Below, in pieces: positions 18,931 through 28,007 of a DNA stretch of 64,000 nt. Both the position numbers and the translations under genes were made by a program. The stretch comes from Sphingobacteriales bacterium (lineage in GTDB: Bacteria > Bacteroidota > Bacteroidia > Chitinophagales > JADIYW01). The first letter of the stretch is position 1; each line of letters opens with the position of its first letter. The notes under the pieces are model-generated. The model searched no databases, had not been told where the DNA came from, and saw only the letters and a list, made by a program, of their open reading frames with translations. The DNA lies in assembly GCA_016719635.1 (NCBI GenBank), contig JADJYT010000002.1, forward strand, positions 310,001 to 374,000, given 5' to 3'.

Positions 18931-19146
18931 GCACGAATTATAACACAAAATTACGGCAACACCATTAATACAAACTAAGAAAATGCTTAACTTAGGCATA
19001 CTCATAAAAGGATTACATAGGATTATCAGATCTCATTGCTGTCGCACAAGGAACGTATAAACCGGTGTTGTGCACAAACAATGAATGGCAGTAGAAAAGT
19101 ATTCAGAAATTAAAATAAATAAATCAAAAACTAAAAATAAATCAGC

Positions 19147-20013
19147 ATGAAAAAATCAATCCTTGCATTTGTATTACTACTGCTTTGCATGCAAAGCATT
19201 TACGGACAAACATATAAGATTCATTTAGAAAAAATCAACAATTACTTAAAGACTTTTGACAACGGCTATTACGGCTATTTGGAAATAAAGGACGGCTACC
19301 TGTATGACCGGTTTCCTTCGGGAAAATACAGCAAATCGGAGATAAAATTTTTAACCAACGCCTATGAATCGGAATTCAGGAGGAAAGTAACCCTAGATTG
19401 TACAGACAAAAAAGAGTGCGTTTATTCTACGTATACAGACTCCTATCACAACAGTATAGGTTTTTCCACCACTACAGATTTCAATACAAAAGAATTAATT
19501 GATCTGTTAAATGCATTTTTAGCCGCTTACAAAGGAACATCCAATACGATCACAAATACAACCGTATCTACAAATACACTCAACCCGGCAAAAACAGACC
19601 GGCAAAAAAATGCCAGAGAAAGACAGCAATATGCTTCCTCTTCCACCTACAGCCAAATTTTTTCAGACGAATTAAAAAAGCTGAATGAATACCTTAAATC
19701 CTTTAATCCGGAAACGTATGACAAAGTAGAAGTGAAAGAGGGCAAAGTATATTTTTATTTTAAAGTATACTCGATGGTATATAATTCTTCTATTAGTATA
19801 AGCGATTTGATTCAAAACACTACAGTTCAAAATGCAAAGTCTGTTGGTGAATTTGGAAGTGCTGAAATAAAGATCTTTTGCAAAGGTGATAAAAAGTGCT
19901 TTTATTCCACTTACAGCAATGGATATGCAGACCATTTCAGGTTCTTCAGCAAAACGGTAAAAGATCTGACAAAAATGGAAAAACTCATCAATGATTTTAT
20001 AAAATCACTGTAA
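19147..20013 (+). CDS. Secreted protein with two tandem ~100-residue repeats, unknown function
   Basis: A 288-residue protein with a signal peptide (1-20, ending IYGQ). Two copies of one domain are seen. The first is about 28-125 (INNYLKTFDNGYYGYLEIKD, CTDKKECVYSTY, LIDLLNAFLAAY). The second is about 177-288 (LNEYLKSFNPETYDKVEVKE, CKGDKKCFYSTY, LINDFIKSL). Each has a Cys pair about six residues apart that could form a disulfide. A Ser/Thr-rich linker joins them. I do not recognise the family. A fully decayed paralogue lies 6.6 kb upstream, so the locus has undergone duplication. No enzymatic motif is visible. Confidence 0.75.
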   Translation: MKKSILAFVLLLLCMQSIYGQTYKIHLEKINNYLKTFDNGYYGYLEIKDGYLYDRFPSGKYSKSEIKFLTNAYESEFRRKVTLDCTDKKECVYSTYTDSYHNSIGFSTTTDFNTKELIDLLNAFLAAYKGTSNTITNTTVSTNTLNPAKTDRQKNARERQQYASSSTYSQIFSDELKKLNEYLKSFNPETYDKVEVKEGKVYFYFKVYSMVYNSSISISDLIQNTTVQNAKSVGEFGSAEIKIFCKGDKKCFYSTYSNGYADHFRFFSKTVKDLTKMEKLINDFIKSL

Positions 20014-20117
20014 TATACAGTTTTACTTGCAGGAAAACGGGGTGGTGTTCAGTCAGGAATAATCCTGGGAATCAGACAACAACGGATTTCTCACTTCTGG
20101 AAAACCATTCACTTAAA

Positions 20118-20690
20118 TCAGCGAACCCCCATCTTCACAGGCACATCCGGCACCAGATTATAGGCAGCATCTATTAATTTGAATGTTACATAATCGCTGC
20201 TGACATTCACCCGTACCCAGCCGTAGTGAAATTTTCCGGTAATCGGATTTTGTAATAGCACCGGTATATATCGATCCCCTGCTCCGGCATAGCCATAAAT
20301 ATTCGTATTAAATTTAGCTGCAATAATAAACCTTTTTCCCCATTTAACTGCAGAACCAAGTTTCTCCGGAGCCTCTCCCTTTTGCAGGGAAACTGATCCA
20401 AAAACGATACCGAGATTCTGTGTTGAATCAATGTATCCCGCTCCGTTGTCGATAGCGATGAAATAAATGGCGGCAGTATCCCCTGCAGCATTTCTACCCG
20501 CTAAAATTCCAAAATCCGATTTGGTGTCCAGGTTAAGATCAAAGGAATCAATCGTGGCTGGAAGTGCAGAAATGACTGTCTTATTGAAACTGGTGTAAAT
20601 CACAGTAGGATCATCTTCTGTTTTATTGCAGGAAACAGAGACGACTGAAACAGCCACTAATAGGATGGGAAGGAATTCTATCTTTTTCAT
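20118..20690 (-). CDS. Putative lipoprotein, unknown function
   Basis: A 190-residue protein with a signal peptide ending in VVSVSC (lipobox Cys about 21) followed by a short acidic linker. The body has beta-strand character (ATIDSFDLNLDTKSDFGI, AAIYFIAIDNGAGYID, YGWVRVNVSSDYVTFKLIDA). The layout resembles many surface-exposed Bacteroidota lipoproteins whose function is unknown. It is 68 bases downstream of the DUF4286 gene on the same strand and could be co-transcribed with it. Confidence 0.7.
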   Translation of the reverse strand: MKKIEFLPILLVAVSVVSVSCNKTEDDPTVIYTSFNKTVISALPATIDSFDLNLDTKSDFGILAGRNAAGDTAAIYFIAIDNGAGYIDSTQNLGIVFGSVSLQKGEAPEKLGSAVKWGKRFIIAAKFNTNIYGYAGAGDRYIPVLLQNPITGKFHYGWVRVNVSSDYVTFKLIDAAYNLVPDVPVKMGVR

Positions 20691-20758
20691 AATAATCGTA
20701 TCAAGTGATAAATGGAATGATTAAAGTTATAAAAAAATCCGGTAAATGACAATAATAA

Positions 20759-21055
20759 CTACAACTGCTGCAACAGTGTGTTAAAATAGACCGCCTTATC
20801 TCCATATCTGGAGGCAACCATATTGCTGAATGCGGGATGGTATTGGGTTAAAAAAAGATTATAGACAACCGGGTCCTTAAAATAAATCTGGAAGGTATAG
20901 GTCACCCCTTCGTTATCGTTCAGCACCTTGAAAACCTTATATTTTACAGGCAACTGCGTTTCCAATACAAAATGCAGCACTTCGTCTTTCATCCATTGCA
21001 GCCATTCTTCGGCTATATCGTCATCTACGTTCGCAGTCAGCGTATATACTATCAT
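20759..21055 (-). CDS. DUF4286 family protein
   Basis: The start was set at the ATG at 21055 (MIVYTLTANVDDD), giving 98 residues. The longer open frame upstream encodes only a Lys/Arg-rich run that is not part of the family. The small alpha/beta sequence (EEWLQWMKDEVLHFVL, VTYTFQIYFKDPVVYNLF, FSNMVASRYGDKAVYF) fits DUF4286, a dimeric ferredoxin-like fold of unknown role common in Bacteroidota. It starts 63 bases after the iron-sulfur gene ends. Confidence 0.82.
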   Translation of the reverse strand: MIVYTLTANVDDDIAEEWLQWMKDEVLHFVLETQLPVKYKVFKVLNDNEGVTYTFQIYFKDPVVYNLFLTQYHPAFSNMVASRYGDKAVYFNTLLQQL

Positions 21056-21118
21056 GGTGCAGCAGTTAGTAATGTCATCTTTTTTCTTTTTACCTTTTTC
21101 CCTTTTCCTTTTTCCCAA

Positions 21119-21547
21119 TCACTCGTCTTTAAACCCACATCTCTTATGTGTTCCGTCGCAGTAAGGTTTATTCGACGACTGTCCGCAGCGGCAAAGATAA
21201 ACTTCCTTCTGGGATTCCTGTCTGCCGTCATTATGTTTAATGGCAAAGCTGCCTTTCACCATGATCGGCCCATTTTTCAGCACCACAATTTCCGTCCGGA
21301 TTTCTTTTTTCGGATCCGGTTCTTCATCCGCCTGTTGCTCTTTGATGCTCAAGGCACCACTCGGACACTTAAATACCTGTTCCATGATTTCTTCGGAGTT
21401 TACATCATCCAGGTTAATCCAGGGTTTCTCAGAAGGTTTAAACGCTTTAGGCAACCCTCTCCAGCATTTGGTGGAATGTATGCATCTTTGCGGCTGCCAA
21501 ACCACCGTAACATCCCCGTTCGTATATTCTTTGTTTATCTCTTCCAT
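21119..21547 (-). CDS. YjdI-type 4Fe-4S plus CDGSH iron-sulfur protein
   Basis: A 142-residue cytoplasmic protein. The N-terminal half is the divergent mono-cluster 4Fe-4S domain related to E. coli YjdI (RCIHSTKCWRGLPKAF, then FKCPSGALSI). The C-terminal part is a CDGSH domain with the complete ligand set in CRCGQSSNKPYCDGTH (three Cys and one His, binding a 2Fe-2S cluster). Fusions of this type are thought to act in electron transfer or redox sensing. The following gene in the direction of origin is a YjdJ-like acetyltransferase, which reproduces the yjdI-yjdJ pairing of enterobacteria. Confidence 0.9.
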   Translation of the reverse strand: MEEINKEYTNGDVTVVWQPQRCIHSTKCWRGLPKAFKPSEKPWINLDDVNSEEIMEQVFKCPSGALSIKEQQADEEPDPKKEIRTEIVVLKNGPIMVKGSFAIKHNDGRQESQKEVYLCRCGQSSNKPYCDGTHKRCGFKDE

Positions 21548-21570
21548 GGTGCTGGTTTATGAATGTACCA

Positions 21571-21858
21571 TTATCTTGCCCACACGTCCGCGTATTCGGG
21601 AGTCTTCTTAAACATAGCATTCGCATACGGGCATTGAGGTATAATCTTATAGCCGTTCATTCTGGCAAAATAGACTGCGGCATCCACCAATTTTTTACCG
21701 ATTCCCTGACCTTCCAGCTGCTTCCTTACCTCCGTATGCTGTATCAGCATGGAGGAATCATCAATTAACAGATAAGTCAATGCCGCATTTTTATGACGAA
21801 ATTCATCCAATACAAAGAAGGAGCCGTTGGTTAAATGATGCCTGTGCAGTATTTCCAT
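21571..21858 (-). CDS. YjdJ-type GNAT N-acetyltransferase
   Basis: A 95-residue minimal GNAT domain. The acetyl-CoA pyrophosphate loop is QLEGQGIGKKLVDAAVYFAR, and the C-terminal IIPQCPYANAMFKKTPEYAD is the hallmark of this short subgroup. The substrate is unknown. It starts upstream of the CDGSH/4Fe-4S gene with 23 bases between them, so the two are co-transcribed. Confidence 0.9.
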   Translation of the reverse strand: MEILHRHHLTNGSFFVLDEFRHKNAALTYLLIDDSSMLIQHTEVRKQLEGQGIGKKLVDAAVYFARMNGYKIIPQCPYANAMFKKTPEYADVWAR

Positions 21859-21908
21859 AATATTCCATTTTAAAAATACAATTTTGGAATGATTTACGTT
21901 GAATTATT

Positions 21909-22610
21909 TTATTTCATCGGAATTTCAATGGCCAATAATTTAGCAGGTTGAAAGACCTTGATTTCTACAGCTGAGACATCTGAAATCCCAATCGCATCTC
22001 TGTCTTTCAGTACCTTACCATCTATTTCCACCGCTCCCGCTATCACCATGAGGTAAACGCCGTTTTCATTTTTGTTGAGTTTATAGGAAGTATTTGAATG
22101 AAAATCACCCAACGAAAAATAGGCATCCTGATTAATCCAAAGGGCATTCTCCGTTTCCTCCGGACTTACCACCGTTTGCCATCTGTTAACACGTTCATTA
22201 ACATCAAAAGAACGCTGATCATACCTCGGTTCAATATTTGCCACTTTTGGAAAAACCCATATCTGGAACAGATTCACATCTTCTTCCGGAGTGGCGTATT
22301 CCGAATGGAGGATACCTTTTCCCGCGCTCATAATCTGCACATCACCGGCCTTGACAATGCCTTCATTGCCTCCGGAATCTTTATGACGCAAAGCGCCTTT
22401 CAAGGGAATGGTGACAATTTCCATATTGCTGTGCGGGTGCATGCCGAATCCGTACCCGGCCTTAACCGTATCGTCATTCAACACCCTTAATGCGCCGAAT
22501 TGTTCTTTGACTGGGTCATAATAACTTGCGAAACTAAAGGAATGGCTGGCATGCAGCCAGCCGTGATTGACCGTTCCTCTGTCATCTGCCTTGTGAAGTA
22601 TTGTTTTCAT
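21909..22610 (-). CDS. Pirin family protein (YhhW/YhaK type bicupin)
   Basis: A 233-residue bicupin. The N-terminal cupin carries the metal ligands in GFGMHPHSNMEIVTIPL and GKGILHSEYATPEED (His, His, Glu and His positions as in pirins). The C-terminal cupin is degenerate (YLMVIAGAVEIDGKVL, LLAIEIPMK). Bacterial pirins bind iron or other metals and some act as quercetin dioxygenases or redox sensors; the substrate here is not known. A MarR regulator gene is next upstream, 155 bases away on the same strand, which is a common pairing and suggests control by it. Confidence 0.93.
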   Translation of the reverse strand: MKTILHKADDRGTVNHGWLHASHSFSFASYYDPVKEQFGALRVLNDDTVKAGYGFGMHPHSNMEIVTIPLKGALRHKDSGGNEGIVKAGDVQIMSAGKGILHSEYATPEEDVNLFQIWVFPKVANIEPRYDQRSFDVNERVNRWQTVVSPEETENALWINQDAYFSLGDFHSNTSYKLNKNENGVYLMVIAGAVEIDGKVLKDRDAIGISDVSAVEIKVFQPAKLLAIEIPMK

Positions 22611-22764
22611 AAAAACGAATTTTATATGTTGGATAGGAGATGTGAAACATGGGATAATGCCATCCTTAAGAATGCATTATCATCCGTATCCGCATTCACC
22701 TCTCAACTCCTGTTTATTAATTTCATTTGTAACTGTTGTATATACAAACGTTAGACTAAAAAAA

Positions 22765-23223
22765 TTAGTTCCTGATTCTGTCCAGAATTGCATTTAATTG
22801 TTTCAAATCCTTTTGGGTGATCTTGGAATAATGGGCGGGAGGCATAATCTTCTGCATTTCACTGTCTATTTCTGACAATAATTTAAGTCCTTGTTTGGTA
22901 ATATGGATATCTACCTGCCTGCGGCTGATACTGCTCTGTTCGCGTGTAACCAATCCTTTTTGCTTTAATTTATCCACCAGTCGGGTGGCATTGGACATCT
23001 TATCGATCATCCTGTCAGAAATCTGGTTTAACATCACAGGGTTCGGGTGCTGACCTCTCAAAATACGAAGCACATTGAACTGCTGATGGGAAATGCCATA
23101 ATTTTTAAAGAATCTCGTATAGGTATTCTGCAGCCAACCGGCAGTGTACAAAATATTTACGTCTGTTTTAACATAAATATTGGGGAATTTTTTCTGTTTG
23201 ATTTCTTCTTCAATGGTCTTCAT
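22765..23223 (-). CDS. MarR family transcriptional regulator
   Basis: The ATG at 23223 (MKTIEEEIKQ) was preferred over a TTG 33 bases upstream that would overlap the DUF3467 gene; it gives 152 residues. The winged helix-turn-helix is clear: QFNVLRILRGQHPNPVMLNQ, MIDKMSNATRLVDKLKQKG for the recognition helix, and RRQVDIHITKQGLKLLSEI for the wing. MarR proteins are usually ligand- or oxidant-responsive repressors. The pirin gene follows at 22610, and the gap between them can hold an operator. It starts 7 bases after DUF3467 ends. Confidence 0.9.
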   Translation of the reverse strand: MKTIEEEIKQKKFPNIYVKTDVNILYTAGWLQNTYTRFFKNYGISHQQFNVLRILRGQHPNPVMLNQISDRMIDKMSNATRLVDKLKQKGLVTREQSSISRRQVDIHITKQGLKLLSEIDSEMQKIMPPAHYSKITQKDLKQLNAILDRIRN

Positions 23224-23230
23224 GCAAACA

Positions 23231-23539
23231 TTATGCTTGTGTGGTGGGATTACCAAAATTAAGCGGTAATGTCACCTGCTCAAATTCTTTTATCTCGCCG
23301 TGAATCTGTTCAAATTTCCGTACATTCTCATTCAGTGCCATCATCAGCCTTTTGGCATGCTGCGGCGTAAGTATGATCCGGGATTTCACTTTAGCCTTAG
23401 GAACACCCGGCGCCAAACGGACAAAATCAATGACAAACTCCTGATTGGAATGGGTGATAATCGCAAGATTCGCATATTCGCCATCCGCAATATCTTCCGG
23501 CAATTCAATATTTATCTGATTCTGATTATTGTTTTCCAT
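23231..23539 (-). CDS. DUF3467 domain protein
   Basis: A 102-residue protein matching DUF3467: INIELPEDIADGEYANLAII, EFVIDFVRLAPGVPKAKVKS and RIILTPQHAKRLMMALNENV. The function is unknown. In Bacteroidota this gene commonly follows rpoC, as it does here, but the strong terminator between them suggests that it depends on its own promoter or on read-through. MarR follows after 7 bases. Confidence 0.9.
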   Translation of the reverse strand: MENNNQNQINIELPEDIADGEYANLAIITHSNQEFVIDFVRLAPGVPKAKVKSRIILTPQHAKRLMMALNENVRKFEQIHGEIKEFEQVTLPLNFGNPTTQA

Positions 23540-23586
23540 GAACTGAATATTTCTAATAATAAATAAATTTAGTCAAAATAATCCAA

Positions 23587-23613
23587 ATAAAAAGTCCCGG
23601 CTATGCCGGGACT
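23587..23613 (-). terminator. Rho-independent terminator of the rpoBC operon
   Basis: On the minus strand AGTCCCGGC, loop ATA and GCCGGGACT form a perfect 9-bp GC-rich stem (23593-23613), followed directly by TTTTTATTTGG. It lies about 20 bases after the rpoC stop codon. Confidence 0.92.
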
Positions 23614-23634
23614 CAATTTATTGATTAGGGATAA

Positions 23635-26600
23635 TTATTCCTCCTCCTCTTCAATCATTGCTTTCTTAGCCATCATACGTTCATATTCTTTTTTAGAACC
23701 AACCATGATATTCTCAAACTCGCGCACCCCGGTACCTGCAGGAATCCTGTGTCCAACGATGACGTTTTCTTTCAGTCCTCTCATCAGGTCAATGGAGCCG
23801 TTGATAGCTGCCTGATTCAATACCTTGGTGGTTTCCTGGAACGATGCTGCTGAAATCCAGCTGTGTGTTCCTAAAGATGCACGGGTGATACCCTGCAGCA
23901 ACGGACTTGCCGTAGCCGGAACAGCATCCCTGAATTCCACCGGCTTTCTGTCATTGCGTTTCAGGAATGAATTCTCTTCACGAATCTGACGCATCGTAAC
24001 AATCTGACCTACGACCAGCTGCTCAGAATCACCTGCCTCAGTAATGACCTTCTTATCATAAATGTAGTCGTTTTGTTCGATGAAATCGAACTTGTCTACC
24101 GTTTCATTTTCCAGGAACTTGGTATCTCCTGCATCGCTGATCAATACATCACTCATCATTTGCTTCACAATAACTTCGATGTGTTTATCATTGATACGCA
24201 CCCCCTGCAAACGATAAACCTCCTGGATTTCATTCACTAAGTAAGATTGCAATGCAGATGGTCCTTTTATTTTCAGGATATCACTCGGTGTTATCGCACC
24301 GTCAGACAATGGCATACCCGCTTTCACAAAGTCGCCGTCCTGAACCAGGATGTGTTTGGTTAAAGGAACCAGGTATTTTTTCTGAACGCCGTCTTTAGAA
24401 GTAATGGTCACCTCACGGTTACCACGTTTTACTTTACCAAAAGTAGCCTGCCCGTCAATTTCAGAAACCTTCGCAGGGTTCGATGGATTACGGGCTTCAA
24501 ACAATTCCTGGACACGTGGTAAACCACCCGTTATATCCCGAACCTTGCTCAGGATACGTGGAATCTTCACGATGATGGTACCTGGTACAACCGCTTGTCC
24601 GTCTTCCACAGAAATATGTGCTCCAACCGGAACGGAGTAAGAATACAGCTCTTTTCCTTTTTCATCAACGATCAGCAAGGAAGGAGATCTTTTCTTATCT
24701 CTGGATTCGATGGTGACTTTCTCACGGTGTCCGGTTTGCTCCTCCACCTCTTCACGGTAAGTAATACCTTCCACCACGTGTTCGTATTTGATAGCACCTT
24801 TAAACTCTGAGATGATGACGTTGTTAAACGGATCCCATGAACAGATGATATCCCCTTTCTTCACTTTTTGTCCGTTTTTAACAGCCAATGTAGCACCATA
24901 AGGAATATTGTTGGTGATTAACACTCTATCTGTTGATTCATCGATAATGTTGATCTCACCGGTTCTGCCTATAACCACCAGTTTCACTTCACCGTCCTCA
25001 CCATCCTGCTTCACAGTTTTAACACTGTCGAATTCCAGTTTACCGTCAAACTTAGCCGGCATTTGAGATTCAGTTGCAACAGATGCCGCCGTACCACCCG
25101 TGTGGAATGTACGTAATGTCAGCTGTGTACCCGGCTCACCGATAGATTGTGCTGCCACAATACCTACTGCATCGCCATACTGTGCAGGTCTGTTGTTGGT
25201 CAGGTTTCTGCCATAACATTTGGCACAAACACCGCGTCTCATTTCGCAGGTCAATACGGAACGAATCTCCACGCTCTCTATTGGAGAATCTTCAATGATT
25301 TTTGCAGCTTCCTCTAAAATCATTTCACCTTCTTTGACAATCACCTCACCTGTAAGCGGATGAATGACATCCAGCAATGCTGTACGGCCAACGATTCTGT
25401 CAAACAAGGATTCGATAATCTCTTCGTTTTCTTTCAACGCAGCCGTATTCAAACCTCTTAACGTACCGCAATCTTCGCCATTGATAACAACATCCTGCGC
25501 AACGTCCACCAAACGACGGGTTAAGTAACCGGCATCTGCCGTTTTTAGAGCGGTATCTGCCAAACCTTTACGAGCACCGTGCGTAGAGATGAAATACTCC
25601 AATACGTTCAGACCATCCTTAAAGTTGGAAAGAATAGGATTTTCGATAATCTCACCACCGGTAGAACCCGATTTACGGGGTTTTGCCATCAGACCACGAA
25701 TACCGGCCAGCTGTTTGATCTGTTGCTTGGAACCACGCGCTCCGGAGTCCAGCATCATGTACACGGAGTTGAAGCCCTGTTTATGCGTGGAAATCTCTTT
25801 CATCAGGGTTTCGGTAATTCTTGTATCCACACGTGTCCAGATGTCAATAATCTGGTTATAACGTTCGTTGTTGGTAATCAAACCTCCGTTAAAATTCTGC
25901 CATACTTCATCCACCTCTTCGGTTGCGCCGGTCAGCAGTTTCAGTTTGATATCCGGAATGATCAAATCGTCGATATTAAATGACAATCCACCTTTGAACG
26001 CCTGACGGTATCCCAATTCTTTGATATCATCCAGGAATTTCACGGTTGTAGGAATATTGGTATTCACCAATACATCCCCGATTACATTCTTTAAATTCTT
26101 TTTAGTCAGCAAATCATTTACATAACCGCACTCCTGTGGAACCACTTCATTGAACAATAAACGACCAACGGTAGTATCTATTATCTTAACCTTAAACTCA
26201 ATACCTTCTTTAACACGTACTTTGCATTTTACGTTAGCATGTAAGTCTACCTGATTTTCATTCAGTGCGATGATAGCTTCTTCCGAAGAATAGAATATTT
26301 TTCCTTCTCCGCGTACCTTTTCCTCTTTAGATGATTTCTTACCTTTTGTCAGATAGTACAGACCTAAAACCATGTCCTGTGAAGGAATCGTGATAGGCGT
26401 ACCATTTTGCGGGTTAAGGATATTATGAGAAGCCAGCATCAGTATCTGAGCTTCCAGCACAGCCGCATTGCTCAATGGGACGTGAACAGCCATCTGGTCA
26501 CCGTCAAAGTCGGCGTTGAATGCCGTACACACCAACGGGTGCAACTGTATCGCTTTTCCTTCAATTAATTTCGGCTGGAATGCCTGGATAGATAACCGGT

Positions 26601-27954
26601 GTAATGTAGGGGCACGGTTTAATAAAACCGGATGGCCTTTCATCACGTTTTCCAGAATATCCCAGATAACCGCTTCTTTCTTGTCAACTAATTTTTTAGC
26701 GGACTTTACTGTTTTTACGATACCTCGTTCCAGTAGTTTACGGATGATAAACGGTTTGAATAACTCCGCCGCCATATCTTTCGGCAAACCGCACTCATGC
26801 AGTTTCAATTCAGGTCCTACCACAATTACCGAACGGCCGGAGTAATCCACCCGTTTTCCCAATAAGTTCTGACGGAAACGTCCCTGTTTACCTTTCAGTA
26901 CATCAGATAAGGATTTCAATGCACGGCCACCTTCTGCTTTTACCGCATTTGATTTACGGGAATTGTCAAATAAGGAGTCCACCGCTTCCTGTAACATACG
27001 TTTTTCATTACGTAAGATTACTTCCGGTGCCTTTATTTCAATTAATCTTTTCAAACGATTGTTTCGGATGATAACACGGCGATATAAATCGTTCAGGTCC
27101 GAAGAGGCGAAACGACCACCATCCAATGGAACCAGCGGACGCAATTCAGGAGGCACTACAGGTAAGTATTGTACCACCATCCATTCCGGCCTGTTTTCGA
27201 TATGTTCATTCGCTTCACGGAATGCTTCCACCACGCTCAGGCGTTTTAACGCTTCTGATTTACGTTGCTGGGAAGATTCATGAGATGCCTTATGACGCAA
27301 TTCTCCGGATAATTTTTTCAAATCAATTCTCGATAATAAATCACGAACCGCATCACCGCCCATTTTTGCGATAAATTTATTCGGATCCTCATCAGACAAC
27401 AACTGATTGTCTTTCGGTAAAGCATCCAGGATATCCAGGTACTCTTCTTCTGTAATCAAATCGAGATACTTGGTGGTTTTTCGCTCCCCGTTTACAAGAA
27501 CACCTTCTTCTGTGATACCGGGCTGAACCACTACATATCGCTCGTAATAAACGATAGACTCCACGTTCTTGGAAGACAATCCCAGCATATAGCCGGTTTT
27601 ATTCGGCAAAGATTTGAAATACCAGATATGTACGACAGGAACCACCAGCTTGATGTGTCCCATACGTTCACGACGAACTTTTTTCTCGGTCACTTCCACA
27701 CCGCAACGGTCGCAGACAATACCTTTATAACGGATGCGTTTGTATTTTCCGCAAAAACATTCGTAGTCTTTCGTGGGCCCGAAAATACGCTCACAGAACA
27801 AACCTTCCATTTCAGGCTTGTAGGTTCTGTAGTTGATGGTTTCCGGTTTTTTTACTTCGCCGTATGAACGCTCTAAGATGGAATCCGGTGAAGCGAGTTT
27901 TAACGTAATCGTTTTAAACTCCAGGTTGATTTTGTTATCCTTTTTGAAAGGCAT
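23635..27954 (-). CDS. rpoC: DNA-directed RNA polymerase subunit beta'
   Basis: A 1439-residue protein of normal length for Bacteroidota. It shows the N-terminal zinc ribbon (CFCGKYKRIRYKGIVCDRCG), the catalytic NADFDGDQMAVH motif with the three Asp that hold magnesium, the second zinc site (CEMRRGVCAKCYG), and the bridge/trigger helix region around GEPGTQLTLRTFHTGG. With the beta subunit it forms the catalytic centre of RNA polymerase. It lies 53 bases after rpoB and ends the operon before a strong terminator. The acidic tail (IEEEEE) is usual in the phylum. Confidence 0.99.
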   Translation of the reverse strand: MPFKKDNKINLEFKTITLKLASPDSILERSYGEVKKPETINYRTYKPEMEGLFCERIFGPTKDYECFCGKYKRIRYKGIVCDRCGVEVTEKKVRRERMGHIKLVVPVVHIWYFKSLPNKTGYMLGLSSKNVESIVYYERYVVVQPGITEEGVLVNGERKTTKYLDLITEEEYLDILDALPKDNQLLSDEDPNKFIAKMGGDAVRDLLSRIDLKKLSGELRHKASHESSQQRKSEALKRLSVVEAFREANEHIENRPEWMVVQYLPVVPPELRPLVPLDGGRFASSDLNDLYRRVIIRNNRLKRLIEIKAPEVILRNEKRMLQEAVDSLFDNSRKSNAVKAEGGRALKSLSDVLKGKQGRFRQNLLGKRVDYSGRSVIVVGPELKLHECGLPKDMAAELFKPFIIRKLLERGIVKTVKSAKKLVDKKEAVIWDILENVMKGHPVLLNRAPTLHRLSIQAFQPKLIEGKAIQLHPLVCTAFNADFDGDQMAVHVPLSNAAVLEAQILMLASHNILNPQNGTPITIPSQDMVLGLYYLTKGKKSSKEEKVRGEGKIFYSSEEAIIALNENQVDLHANVKCKVRVKEGIEFKVKIIDTTVGRLLFNEVVPQECGYVNDLLTKKNLKNVIGDVLVNTNIPTTVKFLDDIKELGYRQAFKGGLSFNIDDLIIPDIKLKLLTGATEEVDEVWQNFNGGLITNNERYNQIIDIWTRVDTRITETLMKEISTHKQGFNSVYMMLDSGARGSKQQIKQLAGIRGLMAKPRKSGSTGGEIIENPILSNFKDGLNVLEYFISTHGARKGLADTALKTADAGYLTRRLVDVAQDVVINGEDCGTLRGLNTAALKENEEIIESLFDRIVGRTALLDVIHPLTGEVIVKEGEMILEEAAKIIEDSPIESVEIRSVLTCEMRRGVCAKCYGRNLTNNRPAQYGDAVGIVAAQSIGEPGTQLTLRTFHTGGTAASVATESQMPAKFDGKLEFDSVKTVKQDGEDGEVKLVVIGRTGEINIIDESTDRVLITNNIPYGATLAVKNGQKVKKGDIICSWDPFNNVIISEFKGAIKYEHVVEGITYREEVEEQTGHREKVTIESRDKKRSPSLLIVDEKGKELYSYSVPVGAHISVEDGQAVVPGTIIVKIPRILSKVRDITGGLPRVQELFEARNPSNPAKVSEIDGQATFGKVKRGNREVTITSKDGVQKKYLVPLTKHILVQDGDFVKAGMPLSDGAITPSDILKIKGPSALQSYLVNEIQEVYRLQGVRINDKHIEVIVKQMMSDVLISDAGDTKFLENETVDKFDFIEQNDYIYDKKVITEAGDSEQLVVGQIVTMRQIREENSFLKRNDRKPVEFRDAVPATASPLLQGITRASLGTHSWISAASFQETTKVLNQAAINGSIDLMRGLKENVIVGHRIPAGTGVREFENIMVGSKKEYERMMAKKAMIEEEEE

Positions 27955-28007
27955 ACTTATTTATTTTTAATTACTAAAAATCAAATTTTCAAACCACGGG
28001 ATTCAGA

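Noticed and set aside
20972..21562. 196-codon plus-strand frame over the CDGSH and DUF4286 genes
   Set aside because: It is opposite well-identified genes and reads as low-quality Phe/Arg-rich sequence.
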